Source: Gaertneriomyces semiglobifer
Taxonomy: Eukaryota > Chytridiomycota > Chytridiomycetes > Spizellomycetales > Spizellomycetaceae
NCBI GenBank assembly: GCA_025558075.1
Contig: JAHLKF010000015.1
Coordinates: 248,001-312,000 of the forward strand
Reading direction: 5' to 3'
Length of the DNA: 64,000 nt
Shown: positions 23,530 through 36,661 of the stretch, in pieces
Layout: each line of letters starts with the position of its first letter
Position numbering within the stretch: the first letter of the stretch is position 1
Notes under the pieces: generated by a model
The model's database searches: none
The model's input: only the letters and a program-made list of their open reading frames with translations
What the model was told of the DNA's origin: nothing
Program-made: the position numbers and the translations under genes

Positions 23530-24546
23530 TTAAGATCCACCAGCACCAAACTCTCCCACTTTCGATGTCATTAACAGTCCTATGATCAGTCCAAACAGGC
23601 CAATGATGGATCCAAAAATTTCAATCACCAGCACTTTGACAAAGAGCTGAGGATCCGCAGCATCAGCTATAGCGCACGTTGCGCCAGTCACCCCGACCGC
23701 TATTCCACAGAAGAGGTTCGAGAGCCCGACGGTCAGTCCAGCCCAGAAAAGGGCATATCCTAGAAAAGGAGTTTAACTTGGTTGCTTCAGAGACTCATAT
23801 ATATTATGTGAACGTACCGGCATAATACGATGATTTTGGCCATGTCGCTCCAGGGGCGAGCTCGGCGACGTTCAGCTTCGATGAGAATACAATTGCAATG
23901 ATCAGACCATAGATGGCGACAACCTCACAAAAGATAATGCTGATGAGATTCTTGGTCCGGATGCGAGGCGCCTTTACGGCAGCCCCGAGTAAACTCGATC
24001 CCGTCGTGTAGATTCCCCTGTTGATTCGTGAGAATTCCGGAGATGTACATAGAAACTGGACCACTTCACTTACCATGCCGCACCGACAACACTGAGCCCC
24101 ACAGTTAAGGAAGTCCCCAGCAATGCCCACATGTAGGGAGAAGTTTCCGTTAAAAATCTGCCGACGTTGAACTTTTCACCATTTCCGGTAAAGAGCAAAT
24201 TGAGGGCGACCAACAGGCCGAAAAAGCCAGCGCCATAGACAATATAGGCTTGTTTATTCGCGTAGTACGCCATATCGACCGGTATAGGAGGAGGTATCTC
24301 TGGAGTGCGTACGTCACTAGATAGGTTCTGCGAGTCAGTCCTTGGTTTGGTGTAACGCGATGGGAACCGTTGGCTGCTCGTTGATCTTAAAAAAACTCCT
24401 GGGGAGGAAGCGAATCTGGCTGCAGCAGTTGTCCCAGTGGTTCCGGCCGAACCGATGGGTAACAGCGGAAGATTGTCCCTAACGTCCTGATCGTCTGAAT
24501 TTAATGGTGAATAACTGCCGGAAACACCCCTTCCTCTCCTCAACAT
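23530..24546 (-). CDS. VMA16: V-type ATPase proteolipid subunit c''
   Basis: Membrane-rotor proteolipid of the vacuolar proton pump. Exons 24074-24546, 23818-24017 and 23530-23759 give 300 residues. Several hydrophobic helices are seen ([95 protein letters not shown]). The glutamates in FCEVVAIYG and VIEIFGS are the likely proton-carrying positions. Upstream of MAYYANKQ is a 90-residue Ser/Thr/Pro-rich cytosolic-type extension not found in yeast Vma16. The extension is open and in frame, but translation could start later. Confidence 0.93.
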
Positions 24547-24994
24547 GCAGTCAAACGAGGGAAAAGCTCAACCCTCAGATCGGGATGCACTGCAGTGACA
24601 ATCGGCCCGAATCCTAAAACGGGAATCCTCCAGGCAGGCGCGCGCGTAGCTCTTCACCCAATATGATACCACAAGCGGCCCTAAAGCCGTCCGAACTGAG
24701 CAAGCGTTACCCGTACAAAAATCCAACGCAATGCTATTGGAGGGGCAACGGGATCTGATACTAGCTTGGCTCGTCCCTAATCGCCGTTTGATGGGATCTG
24801 GAAGGGGGCATTCATTCATTTACGCTTGACGAGACCCAGTCTGAACGCGAGCAAGCTGTGCGTAATACCCTAACTCGTAGTGTGGCACAGCTTCAAGACC
24901 AGTTCAACGAACGATTAACAAACAGCTCGACGTAAACGTGAATGTGTTTCGTTAATGTTAAGGTGAAATCGTGTACTTGTAGCTATCATTATCT
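24545..24994 (+). other. Spacer with possible small plus-strand gene
   Basis: Between the VMA16 start and the SPF1 stop. A plus-strand ATG at 24545 overlaps the VMA16 ATG on the other strand. A helical open stretch at about 24828-24940 (TLDETQSEREQAVRNTL, SVAQLQDQFNERL, stop TAA) and another at about 24670-24790 (SNAMLLEGQRDLILAWLV) look coding. I could not find a set of splice sites joining them in frame. Product unknown. Confidence 0.25.
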
Positions 24995-27900
24995 CTAGTG
25001 CGCAGATGCCTCTTGCGGAAACAGGCTAGCCTTCGGTCTGTTATCGGAGAAAAGCGCTGTACAAATCTGTTCGACCACCCAAGCACCTGCAAAGTCGAGG
25101 GCCATTGTGATCAACAGTTTCTTCCGGAACTAATGCGAGGGTAAGAATCTCGGTTAATCAACTTGAGCCACATCAGGTTTATGTAAGTCAAATAGACGCA
25201 TACCTCATCCGGAAAGGGTACCAGCTGCATCCATTGGTTCAATCCTTCGCTGAATTCTCCAGCAGCGGCCACCGCGATGGCACCGACCATCATGAGACTG
25301 TTGTAAAGAGCCTTATTATTCCTTAAGCTTTCGCGGAAAGGCTGACCCTGGTAGTTGATCGCAAAGGTGGAAATTTGCATGATAAGCGATACCAAATAGA
25401 CTCCGCTATTGAGAAGGTTTGGCGTGAACTCTGCGTCCAGCTTGATATCTTCGTCTAAATCCTCAGAGTGCACCATCGCTTCCCTGCGGATGTAAATGAG
25501 GGAAGCAATGTGCACGGCTGCCTGACCCAGCACCGAAATGACAACGTAGTGGTTGAAAACATTTCCTTGCGGGCGCTTCTTCGACAGTTCCTCTAATGGC
25601 GTTGACTTGGCTATACCAAAGAAGCACGCTGTGATCATCATGCCGGCAATGGTCGCCTGCCAATCTCCTTGCTTAATTCCAGCAAGGTACAGCACACTCA
25701 TTGAATATGCTGAGATGAGGCAATTCAGCGCAAGAATTTTGTACATCTGCACCATTGCAACCAGCGTTGCGCGACCCTGTCGCACGATGTTGCAAACGCT
25801 CATCACACTCGATACTTTAGACGTAAACGGTGCGGCAACGGATGCGTCTCCAAATTTAATCTTCGGCACATCATCCTCCATATCTTCCATCATCTCCATT
25901 GCTCGTTTCCACTGCTCTGCCAAATCTGGCTTCTTTTGAGGTTCAGTTCTTGATCGGACGGTGTCGGTGGGCTTTTTCTCGACCGCTGTTGATTTACCTT
26001 CGGTCGAAGGCAATTCCTTATTGTTGGCCTTTTGGATTTGCTCGTAGACCTCCTGTTCTTGAGGAGTTAACGGCAACTTCCATTGTACTTTCATCTGAAT
26101 TTGCTTCTCAAGCATTGCCTTCTGGCGGCGAACTCGCATCTGCGTGTTCATTTTTTCAATATCTTCTGGGCGGCTGTCCAGAAGCGCGATGCCGACATGC
26201 GCCTGCTTAAGGGCCCCAACGTCATTGGTACCATCACCGCACATGAGGGTAGTATAACCAGCTAACTTGAGCTCAGTCAAGATAAGTTCCTTCTGTCCAG
26301 GTGAAACCCGGGCATACACCCAGATTCTCGGTAAAAGCGACGTCAAGGCTGGTGTACCAGCTATGCGCAATAGAGCCTTTCCAGTGACGCAAAGATCATA
26401 ATCTTCCAGGCGGGAGTCGAAGGTCGCTTGATTCAACTGACATTCTAATTGCACTTTTTCATCCACCGAGCGCCACGCTAGCTGACCATTCTCCCATACG
26501 TCTGCGATCAAGACTTGGCGACTAACGATTTCAACCTCTTTAGCAACATGGCAAGCTGTCAATGCATTATCACCAGTGATCATGACCGTTCGGTGGGACG
26601 ATCTGTTCAACATTCGAACTGCCTTGAGAGCATCATTCTTCAACGGACAGCCGAAGACCAGGAAACCCGCAAACTGAAGGCCACTCTCCACATCATCGCG
26701 GTGCAGATCACGAACATTAGACGGCTTCAGATTGTCGCCGTAATACTTGTAGGCGAGCGCCAACACACGCTTGCCCTTGCGAGCCCACGTTTTGTAATGT
26801 TCCGAGTAGCCTTTGGGAACGCGGGTCAGCATGGCCTCGATTGTTTCCGGAGCTCCTTTAACAGCGACAAATATCCTTTCCTTTCCATTTTCGTTGCGAG
26901 CCGAAACGGTTGACATCCGCTTGAGAGCAGAGGAGAACTGAAACCTGCGCAATATTCGAATCGAGTCCCTCGCCCCAGCTTTCTCCGTTCGAGGGTGCAA
27001 CACCTCGCCCTTGGTTAAGGTCCAATCTATAGACTCCAATGTGTTCTTCTCCATGGGATCACCAATAATTCCGTCATCTAGCATAACAAGCGCATGAGCA
27101 GCAGCCATAACGCGAACTGCCTCGGCCGGTGCATGCAAGGGGCTCACAAGGGCGTCAACACCACTGTCCACAGTTGAAATGCCTTCAACAATAAGATTCT
27201 CAGCCGTCAGAGTTCCGGTTTTATCAAAACAAGCCACGTCAATCTTTCCAGCGAAAGGAATCCGGAAAGGCTCGGTACAGTAGATGTAAGCCTTAGCCAA
27301 GCCAATCAAGGAATTATTTACAGCAAGTGACAGTTCCATCGGCAACTCGGGAGGGACCACAGCTGTAATAATGAGAATACAATCCAAAAGGACTTTCGAT
27401 CGCTTGCGCTCTTCATTCTTCATGCTTTCTGTCCAGACATACCAAGCAGCAATAATGGCGAAAACCAGTAGGAAAAGGATAAACAATAATGATTCGAGGT
27501 TGTTTGCTGTAATTCGCTCGGTACTGTAAATGATGGTCTGAACAAGTTTGCCTTGCTGCGTCGCAAATCCGGTACGGACGACGTAGGCGACAGCCCCTTT
27601 GTCAGGCGGCGGAGGAAGCCGCCCATCATCACTCGCAGGTGTAACCTGAAGAACTTTAGTTCCGCCGTAGAGGATGTTGTTTTTGTTGTCGGTATAACTG
27701 AAAAGGTCATCGTCCTCGCGGCTAGTAAGTGCCTCCTTCAGCTGTGGAGTCGACTCACCGGAAAGCATAGCTTCGTTGGCAATACAGGATCCGTCGAGGA
27801 GCACCAAATCGGCAGGAACTGGCGAATCATCTTTCTGACGTGTAACCGAGACGACATCCCCGGGTAGCAACTCATCCGTTTGAAGTACAGACCATTTGCC

Positions 27901-28964
27901 GGAACGAAATACGTTGATCGGATAAGGCTTAATCGACATCGAGCGGAATTCTTGCAGATTTTTAAGACGCTAAAATGAATTGTAAGTAAAGCTTATACCA
28001 GCGAGGGCGAACGTGAAGGCGACAAATACCTGGAACACGACTGTTGATTCAAATACAAAGAGCATGACGAGTGTGAACAAGGAATAATACCACATTTCAT
28101 CGAGGAACCACAAGGCGACGCAGAACAATTGGAAAACGAAGAAAGGTGCCATCATGTGCTCCTTGAAAAGCTCCGTAAACTTCGGAATGGGAATATCAAA
28201 CCTATTTGCAGATGTTGAGTTCAGTAGAACAAACCATGCAAAACCGTAAACAAAGCGACGTACTTATTCGCCCCATACTTGTCTACTGCAGAGGCAACTT
28301 GCCCAGCTGTATTGAACCCCGTCTGCGCTTTATAGTCAGCGACGGTTTTATGGTGATGGGTAGGGTAATCCAGTTTCTCGAAATGCTTAGTCTGATCATT
28401 GTAAATGTACTTCTTTTGTTGGAAGAAGAAAAATAAATGACTCTGCTTCGTTTCGCTGTTCTTTACGCGTTGAATGTCTGCAATGGCACCAGCGCCATTA
28501 TGAACCGTTGGTATAACCATAATCTTTGTCGCTTTGTAGGGATCCGTTTCCTAATGTGCGATTGCACGTGTAAGGTTCAATGGACTCGGACCAGTCTGTA
28601 TCAGCGCAACTACGGGGCTCACCTTTCTACACGTCATCTTCACATTAATCCGTACGCTCCACTGACAAACTAAGAACGCCAGTGCATGGAGAGACGCCAT
28701 CAAGATCAGAGCTAATCTAGCAAACTCAGGAGAGCCGCCAAAAACTTGCTCGAATCGGAAAAAATTGAGGTAGAACCAAAAGGCGTATACTACGGCGAAC
28801 GGGTATCCATACAAGTGCCATTCTGAAGGTGTGCGCACGTGAAGAGAAGCTTCCGCAACGGTCTTTGACGCAATAAGCGACCTGTTGGCACAAAGGCTGA
28901 GCTACTTCAGCGACTACATCAAAGCGCACCTTGCAACTTACTGTGGATACGTTTTGGATGACAT
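24995..28964 (-). CDS. SPF1: P5A-type ATPase of the endoplasmic reticulum (Spf1/ATP13A1)
   Basis: ER P-type ATPase that removes mis-inserted transmembrane helices. Six exons: 28942-28964, 28623-28881, 28264-28550, 28030-28201, 25204-27969, 24995-25129; 1213 residues, matching the yeast length. The phosphorylation site [11 protein letters not shown] and the P5A signature PPELPMELS are present, with [16 protein letters not shown] and TM helices at both ends. The last intron (GTATGC donor at 25203) was recognised because the C-terminus then ends with [20 protein letters not shown], as expected for the family. The N-terminal exons carry [19 protein letters not shown]. Confidence 0.96.
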
Positions 28965-29632
28965 TTTGGTGGTTCCTTTCCCGCTCGGGCTCAAGGTTTC
29001 AGCGTGCGGACGGACTAAGCAAGCGGTGTTCGTTCGTCCTTGATTCCAATCCACTCCACAAGCCTACGTTCGCATAACCCAAAGGCCAATCGTTGTATCA
29101 ATAGGTACCCGCCAACCGCCGGCCTTTCTTGTTATCCAGATCGCAGTAACCGTCTCGCTGCCAGACCAGGCCGTCAGCATTACTATAGTGGCACAGTCAT
29201 ACAATGTTCCACTTATGGATAACCCTAATTGTAACCATGGAAGAATGAGTCATCGCTGTGGGGGAGATCGTTCTGGCCAAAAACAAAGCAACCAGCGAAG
29301 GCGTTAACAGGAAGACTTACTCGCCGCCGTTCAAGAAGTTCCTGCCGCTACTACGGACCAGTCGGCAGTTCAAACGTAGCGCCTCTTGACCTTCAGCCGG
29401 TGCGTCTGCCACCAGCTTGCCGATTGGACCGCTTCATTACTGAATGTCGAGAGTGCTGTGGTGTGCCTGTGTACGAACTCGCTCTTCCATTGGACATCAC
29501 CATAATATCCGGCCGTGTCGGATTCCCAGTTTATTCTCCACAAATTCCGTAAACTACTTTGGTTCATCAACGCGAGCAACGGCCCAGCAATTACCTATCA
29601 CTCCCGGCCCTTCCACCGTGTCAAAGTTCACC

Positions 29633-32600
29633 ATGGGCATTCCAGAGAGTAAGGCACTGTTTGCGATTGGTATCCTTTTTCAACGCCGACTAAAGACCTC
29701 GTAGTCCCAGCGAGCCCATCATTTCCCAAGGAGGAGGAGAAAGTGTTACAATTTTGGAAGGATATTGATGCTTTTCAGACATCATTGAAGCTGGCGGAGG
29801 GACGACCGCCATTTTCTTTCTATGACGGGCCACCCTTTGCCACAGGATTGCCACATTATGGGCACTTGCTCGCCGGAACCATCAAGGTAGCTCATGTGCT
29901 TCCACGGACGTTCTTTCGCGAATTCATTCCGGCACTAATGAGATTATCCATAGGATGTGGTGACAAGATATGCCGCAGCGACCGGGCATTATGTGGAGCG
30001 TCGATTTGGATGGGACACGCACGGTCTTCCCGTAGAGTTTGAGATTGACAAGAAACTTGGAATCAAAGGTCCGCAGGATGTGATGGCGATGGGCATCGAC
30101 AAATACAATGCGGAGTGCAGAGCTATTGTGATGAAGTATGCCGCTGAATGGGAAACTACTGTTACCAGAATGGGCCGATGGATTGATTTCCGTAACGATT
30201 ACAAAACTCTCAACCTTTCTTTCATGGAGTCTGTGTGGTGGGTCTTCAAGCAACTTCACGAGAAGGGCCAAGTATATAGGGGTTTCCGGATTATGCCATA
30301 TTCTACTGCCATTCATACGCCATTGTCCAATTTCGAAGCGAATCAGAATTACAAGGATGTCATCGATCCTGCTGTTGTTGTTTCTTTCCCGCTTGTATCG
30401 GACCCTTCAGTTTCTTTCCTCGCGTGGACTACCACACCATGGACGCTTCCTAGTAATTTGGCACTCTGTGTACACCCGGAGATGGAGTACATCAAGATTG
30501 AAGACGGTGAAACGGGCGCTAAGTGGATTCTTTTGGAGAAGCGATTGGCCATTCTGTACAAGGACCCGAAAAAGGCGAAATACACAGTTCTACAGAAAAT
30601 GAAGGGCAGTGAACTCAAAGGACTCGAGTATGAGCCATTATTTGACTATTTTGCTGATCGTAAAGGCACTGCCTTCCGAGTTGTTGCGGACAACTACGTC
30701 ACCGACGACAGCGGTACGGGAATTGTGCACCAAGCGCCGGCTTTCGGTGAGGACGATTTCCGTGTGTGTACGGACAACAAAATCGTCACTGGCGAAGGTG
30801 ACTTGCCAAACCCTGTAGATGCTGTTGGTAATTTCACGCCGGAGGTGAAGGACTACGCTGGGATGTACATCAAAGAGGCGGATAAGCTTATCCAAAAAGA
30901 TTTGAAGACGAAAGGAAGACTCATCCGTCAGTCACAAATTTCTCACAGTTACCCGTTCTGCTGGAGATCCGATACTCCGTTGATTTATAAGGCCGTCCCT
31001 GGATGGTTTGTCCGGGTATCTAACATCAATGAAAAATTGGTTGCGAATAACAACCAAACTTACTGGGTTCCGGACAACGTCAAGGAGAAGCGATTCCACA
31101 ACTGGCTCGAGAACGCGCGGGACTGGAACATTTCTCGTAACCGTTATTGGGGAACTCCCATCCCTCTTTGGGTCAGCGATGATTATGAAGAAGTTGTGGC
31201 TATCGGATCTGTTGAAGAACTACGAAGGCTATCCGGGTGCCAGGAACTTACCGATATCCATCGGGATAAGATTGATCACATAACCATTCCTTCGCGCCAA
31301 GGGAAGGGGGTGCTCAGGAGAGTTCCGGAAGTATTTGACTGGTGAGCTGCCGTTTTATGAACTTAAATAATCCACGTGACTAATTAGTCGACCTACTTGT
31401 GCGATGACAATAGTTGGTTTGAAAGTGGAAGTATGCCGTATGCGCAGCAACACTACCCATTCGAAAATGCGCAGAAGTTCCAATCTACGTTCCCCGCGGA
31501 CTTCATTGCAGAGGGCGTGGATCAGACACGCGGATGGTTCTACACCTTGATGGTGCTGTCAACGCATCTCTTCGATAAACCGGCATTCAAAAATGTCATT
31601 GTGAACGGTCTGGTTTTGGCTTCAGATGGAAAGAAGATGTCAAAAAGGCTGAAGAACTATCCCGATCCCAACGAAGTCATGCATTCGTACGGAGCAGACG
31701 CTCTTCGCTTGTACGTTATCAACTCACCGGCAGTACGCGCAGATAACCTGCGATTCCGCGAAGAAGGTGTTAAGGAACTTGTAGCCAAAGTTTTCCTTCC
31801 ATGGTACAATGCGTACCGATTCTTCTTTGCTCAGCTCGCATTGTTGAAGAAGGAACACAACGTTGACTTTGTATACAATCCCAAAATGGATGTGTCTGGG
31901 GATCAGAATGTGATGGACCGCTGGATTCTTGCCTCAACACAAACGTTGATCGACTTTGTGCGCACTGAGATGAAAGCGTACAGGCTCTACACGGTAACTC
32001 CGCGATTACTCAACCTCATCGACGCCCTTACAAATTGGTACATTCGCTTCAACCGTAAACGGTTGAAGGGAGACAACGGACCCGCGGACGCAGTGCAGGC
32101 TCTTAACGTACTCTTTGAAGTTCTCCTCAGTCTCTGTAAGATGATGTCACCTTTCACGCCATTTATTGTTGAGACAATGTACCAGAACTTGCGTACATGC
32201 CTTCCCCATTCTGACGCTGAGGACACCCGTTCTATCCATTTCTTACCTTTCCCGGAAGCCAAGAAGGAATATTTCAATGAAGACATTGAGCGAGCGGTAT
32301 CTAGAATGCAGAGTGTGATTGAGCTTGGACGGTTTATTCGTGACCAGAAAACGCTGCCTATCAAAACACCACTGAGAGAACTCATCGTCATTAATGCCGA
32401 TCAGCAATTCCACGATGACATTCGGTCCTTGGAAAAGTACATTGTCGAGGTATTTCTCTGCCTTGTTGTGTCCAAGCGATTCTCTTTACTAATGGAGGTG
32501 TTTGGTGTGTTAGGAATTGAATGTGCGCACTTTGACCACAACGAATGAAGAATCAAAATACGGCGTGCAGTATAAGCTGGTTCCAGACTGGAAAGTTTTG

Positions 32601-33167
32601 GGACAAAAGTTGAAGAAGGATCTTTCGAAGGTCCGCGCCGGGCTTGCAACCGTATCACAAGACGATATCCGTCGTTACGTGAACGATGGCAACTTGACAG
32701 TGTCTGGTATAACATTGGGAGCGGAAGACCTGCAAGTTGTGCGGTTCTTCGCTGATACTTCATCCACGCTACACGCTCAATCCTCTGGAAATGTCTTGGT
32801 CATCATGGACACTGCTCTGGATGAATCACTGATCCACGAGGGTCTTGCGCGTGAGGTCATTAACAGAGTGCAGAGATTGCGCAAGAAGGCAGGACTAGTT
32901 CCGACGGATGAAGTTTTATACTTTGTGGACATCAAGCAAGATGATGGAAATGTGCTGGAGAAGGTGCTGCAAGAGCAGCGGAGTGTCTTGGATAAGGTTC
33001 TGAAGCAGGAGCTGCTTCTGTCTCCAAGAAGCGGTGATGTGATTATGGAAGAGGAGCAAGAGGTAGGCGTTTCTCGAATGCTAAAGTTAATACGTCTAGC
33101 CGCTCACATAGTTTGCTCATTCCAGGTCGGCAATTTCAAGTTCCTACTTTCATTAGTGAAGGCATAA
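29633..33167 (+). CDS. ILS1: Isoleucyl-tRNA synthetase, cytosolic
   Basis: Charges tRNA-Ile. Six exons: 29633-29648, 29705-29886, 29954-31341, 31414-32449, 32514-33062, 33126-33167; 1070 residues, close to yeast Ils1. The class I HIGH motif is HYGH in [19 protein letters not shown] and KMSKS is [33 protein letters not shown] and [18 protein letters not shown] are conserved. The latter is created by the intron ending at 31413. Exon 1 is only 16 bases. There is no organellar presequence. Confidence 0.97.
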
Positions 33168-33363
33168 GCGTCAATTCATGCATCATTCATAGTGCGTAGA
33201 CAGGTTGAGAATAGATTTGTAGGCCATAATGCCATTTCAACTTTATAATCCTATCGCCCCTACGGCTTTTCGTGTGCATATGTAAAGGGTTCAGACCTCT
33301 GCTCCACCAAAAAAGAGTATGTTGACAAAGCAATTTGCCAGGCATATCGTAGCAAGTTGATGA

Positions 33364-34068
33364 TCATTGCCCGCCAATTGGATTTTCGGTAGTGAAATCC
33401 GCACGTTCTTGATATGGTGGGTTCTGGAACGTAGTATTAGTGTCCAAACCACCTAAATGAGATTGACAAGATGGCATTCACCTTTAGGAACATTTTCGAC
33501 CCACGCCACCATTGTGCTTCCATACGAGCATCGCTGGACCAAGGGAGGAATACGAATGAAGGGTTAACGTAGCGCTCGGTGTGGTATACTGGTTCCGCTT
33601 GGTGGTAATCGCGTTTTCCTGCTTTTCCAACGCCAGGAGTCCGTGCCTTCAAATCCAAACCATTCCAGTCATTGACATCCTTCATGATTTCGCTCTCGCT
33701 CTTCTGCGCTGCGGCGAGACGGCGGACTAGATCACGATCTGTTTCTGCCTGTAGAAGCGGCACAAGGTTGATACGTGCCCAAGCTTTCTCACGGCGCAAC
33801 TCTCTGTCAAGGAACTAAACGTCAGCGTCTGCCTGGCGCTGTGATGCTTCATCACACGCCCACAAACGCATGGTAGATGATCATACCTCCGCTCGGCATT
33901 AGCCTTGGCTACCCAGTACCAACCATAACCCATCACAGCAAAGGCCGCTGTGAAGATGACCAGACCTGAAGGGCCTCGTCGTGGAAGGTAACGCTTGTAC
34001 TGGATGGTTTCAGGGAAACCGCCGGCAGGCGGCAAATCCTGCACCGGCGGAACTGCGGCACCGGACAT
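33364..34068 (-). CDS. NDUFA13: Mitochondrial complex I subunit NDUFA13 (GRIM-19/B16.6)
   Basis: Accessory subunit of NADH:ubiquinone oxidoreductase, anchored in the inner membrane by one helix. Exons 33887-34068, 33482-33803 and 33364-33423 give 187 residues. Visible are PPAGGFPETIQYKRYLPRRG, the membrane segment GLVIFTAAFAVMGYGWYWVA, and RREKAWARINLVPLLQAETD, all family hallmarks. The last exon was recovered by splicing at an AACGTTCCAG-type acceptor (NPPYQERADF...). It shows that the organism has respiratory complex I. Confidence 0.94.
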
Positions 34069-34349
34069 TTTTGCTGAAGGTTGACTCCGCTGTTCGTCGA
34101 CAGTGCGAGTCTCAACGATTTGGGATTGAAAGTTTCTTGATCTTACCCCACTTTGAGCGAGCTCCCCTCATGCATGCGGCACAGTCATGTTACATGGTCC
34201 TTCAAGAGCAGCATACAACATTCGGTAACTTTGAAGAAGCACGTAGGGAAACCTGGTGTTCTAGGTCAATCCTTTGAACAACGCTGTCGGTGGTGTTTGA
34301 TATTACCGACTACCAATCACCGCAGCCACCTAGTAGCCAATTAACGCTC

Positions 34350-34551
34350 ATGTCGGAAGATGCTGATGCAAGACGGTTGCTGCACCTCCGGCTCCAGAAG
34401 GACTCATGCGACAGTAGGCTAGAATGAAGTTTCTATTACTGACCTGCTTCAAATGGCCAATCACATTCGATCATTGAACCAGCAGGATACTCTCCTTAAG
34501 TATGGTCTCCGTCTTGATTTGACTGTGACGAACGATTCTGTGCAAAGTTGA
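34350..34551 (+). other. Possible small helical-protein gene
   Basis: An ATG at 34350 opens MSEDADARRLLHLRLQKDS, ending at a stop near 34427. A second frame starting just after (NEVSITDLLQMANHIRSLNQ) runs to a stop at about 34551. Together they would make a roughly 70-residue helical protein, vaguely like small Mediator-type subunits. No intron of normal size joins the frames, so this is either a mis-read splice, a frameshift or chance. Confidence 0.25.
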
Positions 34552-34555
34552 GAAG

Positions 34556-34605
34556 TCACATGACGCACGTGAACTCACATGCATTCACATGATGGAAGTG
34601 ACTCA
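34556..34605. promoter_or_regulatory. Cluster of TCACATG/CACGTG boxes upstream of DPL1
   Basis: TCACATG occurs at 34556-34562, 34575-34581 and 34585-34591, with a palindromic E-box CACGTG at 34566-34571 and a Gcn4/AP-1-like TGACTCA at 34599-34605. They sit in the divergent space between NDUFA13 and the S1P lyase gene, about 290 bases before the latter's ATG. bHLH and bZIP binding is inferred from motif form only. Confidence 0.45.
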
Positions 34606-34891
34606 TGCTGCTGAATCATGCCCAGGAATCCAGATCGCATTATCGTAATCCCTTTGAGTCCACTTTTAACTATCCAACGACTTGCAGAACCTAGTGTGCT
34701 GGCGGCTCCGTCGAGAACCTCATCAAGTCTCGACATACAACCCTCAGTGTAAGGATTCACCGTTGAGACCGAACTGGCCAACTTAGTGCCCAAGTGAATA
34801 AGGTAAGCGAAAGCTGTCAGTCGAGACAAGGCTAACTACTGTTGCCCACTTTCTCACTCAACTGATTCACGTATCATAATGAACTCTGTAG

Positions 34892-36661
34892 ATGGCCACG
34901 AATCTCCAGAGTTTGAACCAGGCTTTAAGCCGTCTTACCGATCGCACTCCGCTCATCACTTTGGCCAAGAACATCATTTTCCTCGTGATTTTCAAGCGTT
35001 ATCTTTCTTCCGTTGTTTCGACTGTACTGCTGAAAGGTCCTTTGAGAGCAGTACGGGATTATGTACGCGCGATATTGCAATTCCTCATTACATACACCAG
35101 ACGTTACGTCCCGGGCGCGAATGCCCTGGTGAACACGGAAGTTGAAAAACATGTAAAGAGCATCCAGAAAAAGATGGTCGTTTATGCCCCAGGGGAGACC
35201 ATATATCGGGAACTGCCGAAGAAAGGGTTGAGTGACGAAACAGTAAGGCAAGAGCTGGTGCGTTACCAGAGCATGGGTGGAGAAGAATGGAAAGACGGCA
35301 AGGTGTCAGGAGCTGTCTACCACGGCGGGAACGAGGTTTCCGCGCTGATTACGGAAGCGTTTGGTAGATTTTGCATTACGAATCCGTTGCACCCTGAGAT
35401 ATTTCCTGGCGTCCGCAGGATGGAAGCCGAAGTTCTCTCCATGGTCTTGCGGATGTATAACGCGCCGTCCACCGCCTGTGGAAGCATGACCTCAGGTGGA
35501 ACAGAAAGTCTCCTTATGGCCGTGAAAGCCTACCGTGACATGGCGAGGGCCACCCGTGGGGTTACCTCGCCAGAAATGGTGGTTCCTGTGACTATGCATG
35601 CAGCTTTCGACAAAGCGGAGAGCTACTTTGGCGTCAAACTCGTGCATGTGCCTATTGACCAGAAATCTGGAAAGGTCAACATTGAGAAAGTCAAGCGCGC
35701 CATTAACCGGAACACGATTATGGTAAAGTCTTATGCAAAGCTGCGGCCTATCGAAACCCCAGTTAATCTTTTCTCCCAATAGCTTGCAGGTTCAGCACCG
35801 AATTTCCCTCACGGCATCATAGATGACATCCCTACCCTTGCTGCACTTGCTAAAAAGCACAAGATTGGAATGCACGTAGATTGCTGCTTGGGTGGCTTTA
35901 TTGTGCCGTTTATGGAAAAGGCAGGATTTCCGCTAGAACATCCTGTTGATTTCCGTCTTGACGGCGTAACCTCTGTCTCAGTCGATACCCACAAGTATGG
36001 TTTTGCCCCAAAAGGATCATCTGTTATCATGTATCGTTCCAAGGAGATCCGAGACTACCAGTACTTCGTTACCACCGACTGGCCGGGAGGCATCTACGCG
36101 TCTCCTAGTATTGCCGGATCGAGGCCTGGTGCTCTCATTGCTGGATGTTGGGCCGCCCTGGTACATTTTGGCGAGGAGGGTTATGTCGAATCCACAAGGC
36201 AGATTATGACCACGGCGAGAAAGATCAAACAAGGGTAGGTGATCTCGGCGTAGTGCCAACAGCAATCCGCCATACTAACAGTCAAGTGTTCTCATCTGAA
36301 CAGAATCAAGGCGATTCCAGAACTGCACCTCATTGGAGACCCGATCTCATCCGTAGTAGCGTTTTCGGCTCAGACGCAGGGACGAACTTACGGACTCGCA
36401 GACCTCCTCTCACGAAAGCACTGGCATCTCAATGTGCTCCAGCATCCGCCAGCAATCCACGTCGCCTGCACCATGCTGACAGTGAATGCAGCGGATACTC
36501 TGATATCTGATGTGAAGGAAGCATTGGAGGTTCTCAAGAAAGATCCAGCTGCTGGTAACGGAGATGTCGCTGCCATTTACGGCACTGCTGCCAGTGTTCC
36601 TGATAGAAGTATCGTCGCGGACGTAACAAAGGGGTTCTTAGACGCACTGACGATGCTTTAA
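34892..36661 (+). CDS. DPL1: Sphingosine-1-phosphate lyase
   Basis: ER-membrane PLP enzyme that cleaves long-chain-base phosphates to fatty aldehyde and phosphoethanolamine. Exons 34892-35722, 35783-36234 and 36304-36661 give 546 residues. An N-terminal hydrophobic segment ([19 protein letters not shown]) precedes the PLP domain. [40 protein letters not shown] and [14 protein letters not shown] are present. The Schiff-base lysine lies in [13 protein letters not shown]. Intron 1 sits directly after TIM and its removal gives [11 protein letters not shown]. Confidence 0.97.

Noticed and set aside
24568..24819. 83-codon minus-strand frame between VMA16 and SPF1
   Set aside because: Cys/Arg-rich composition without homology; looks like a chance frame.
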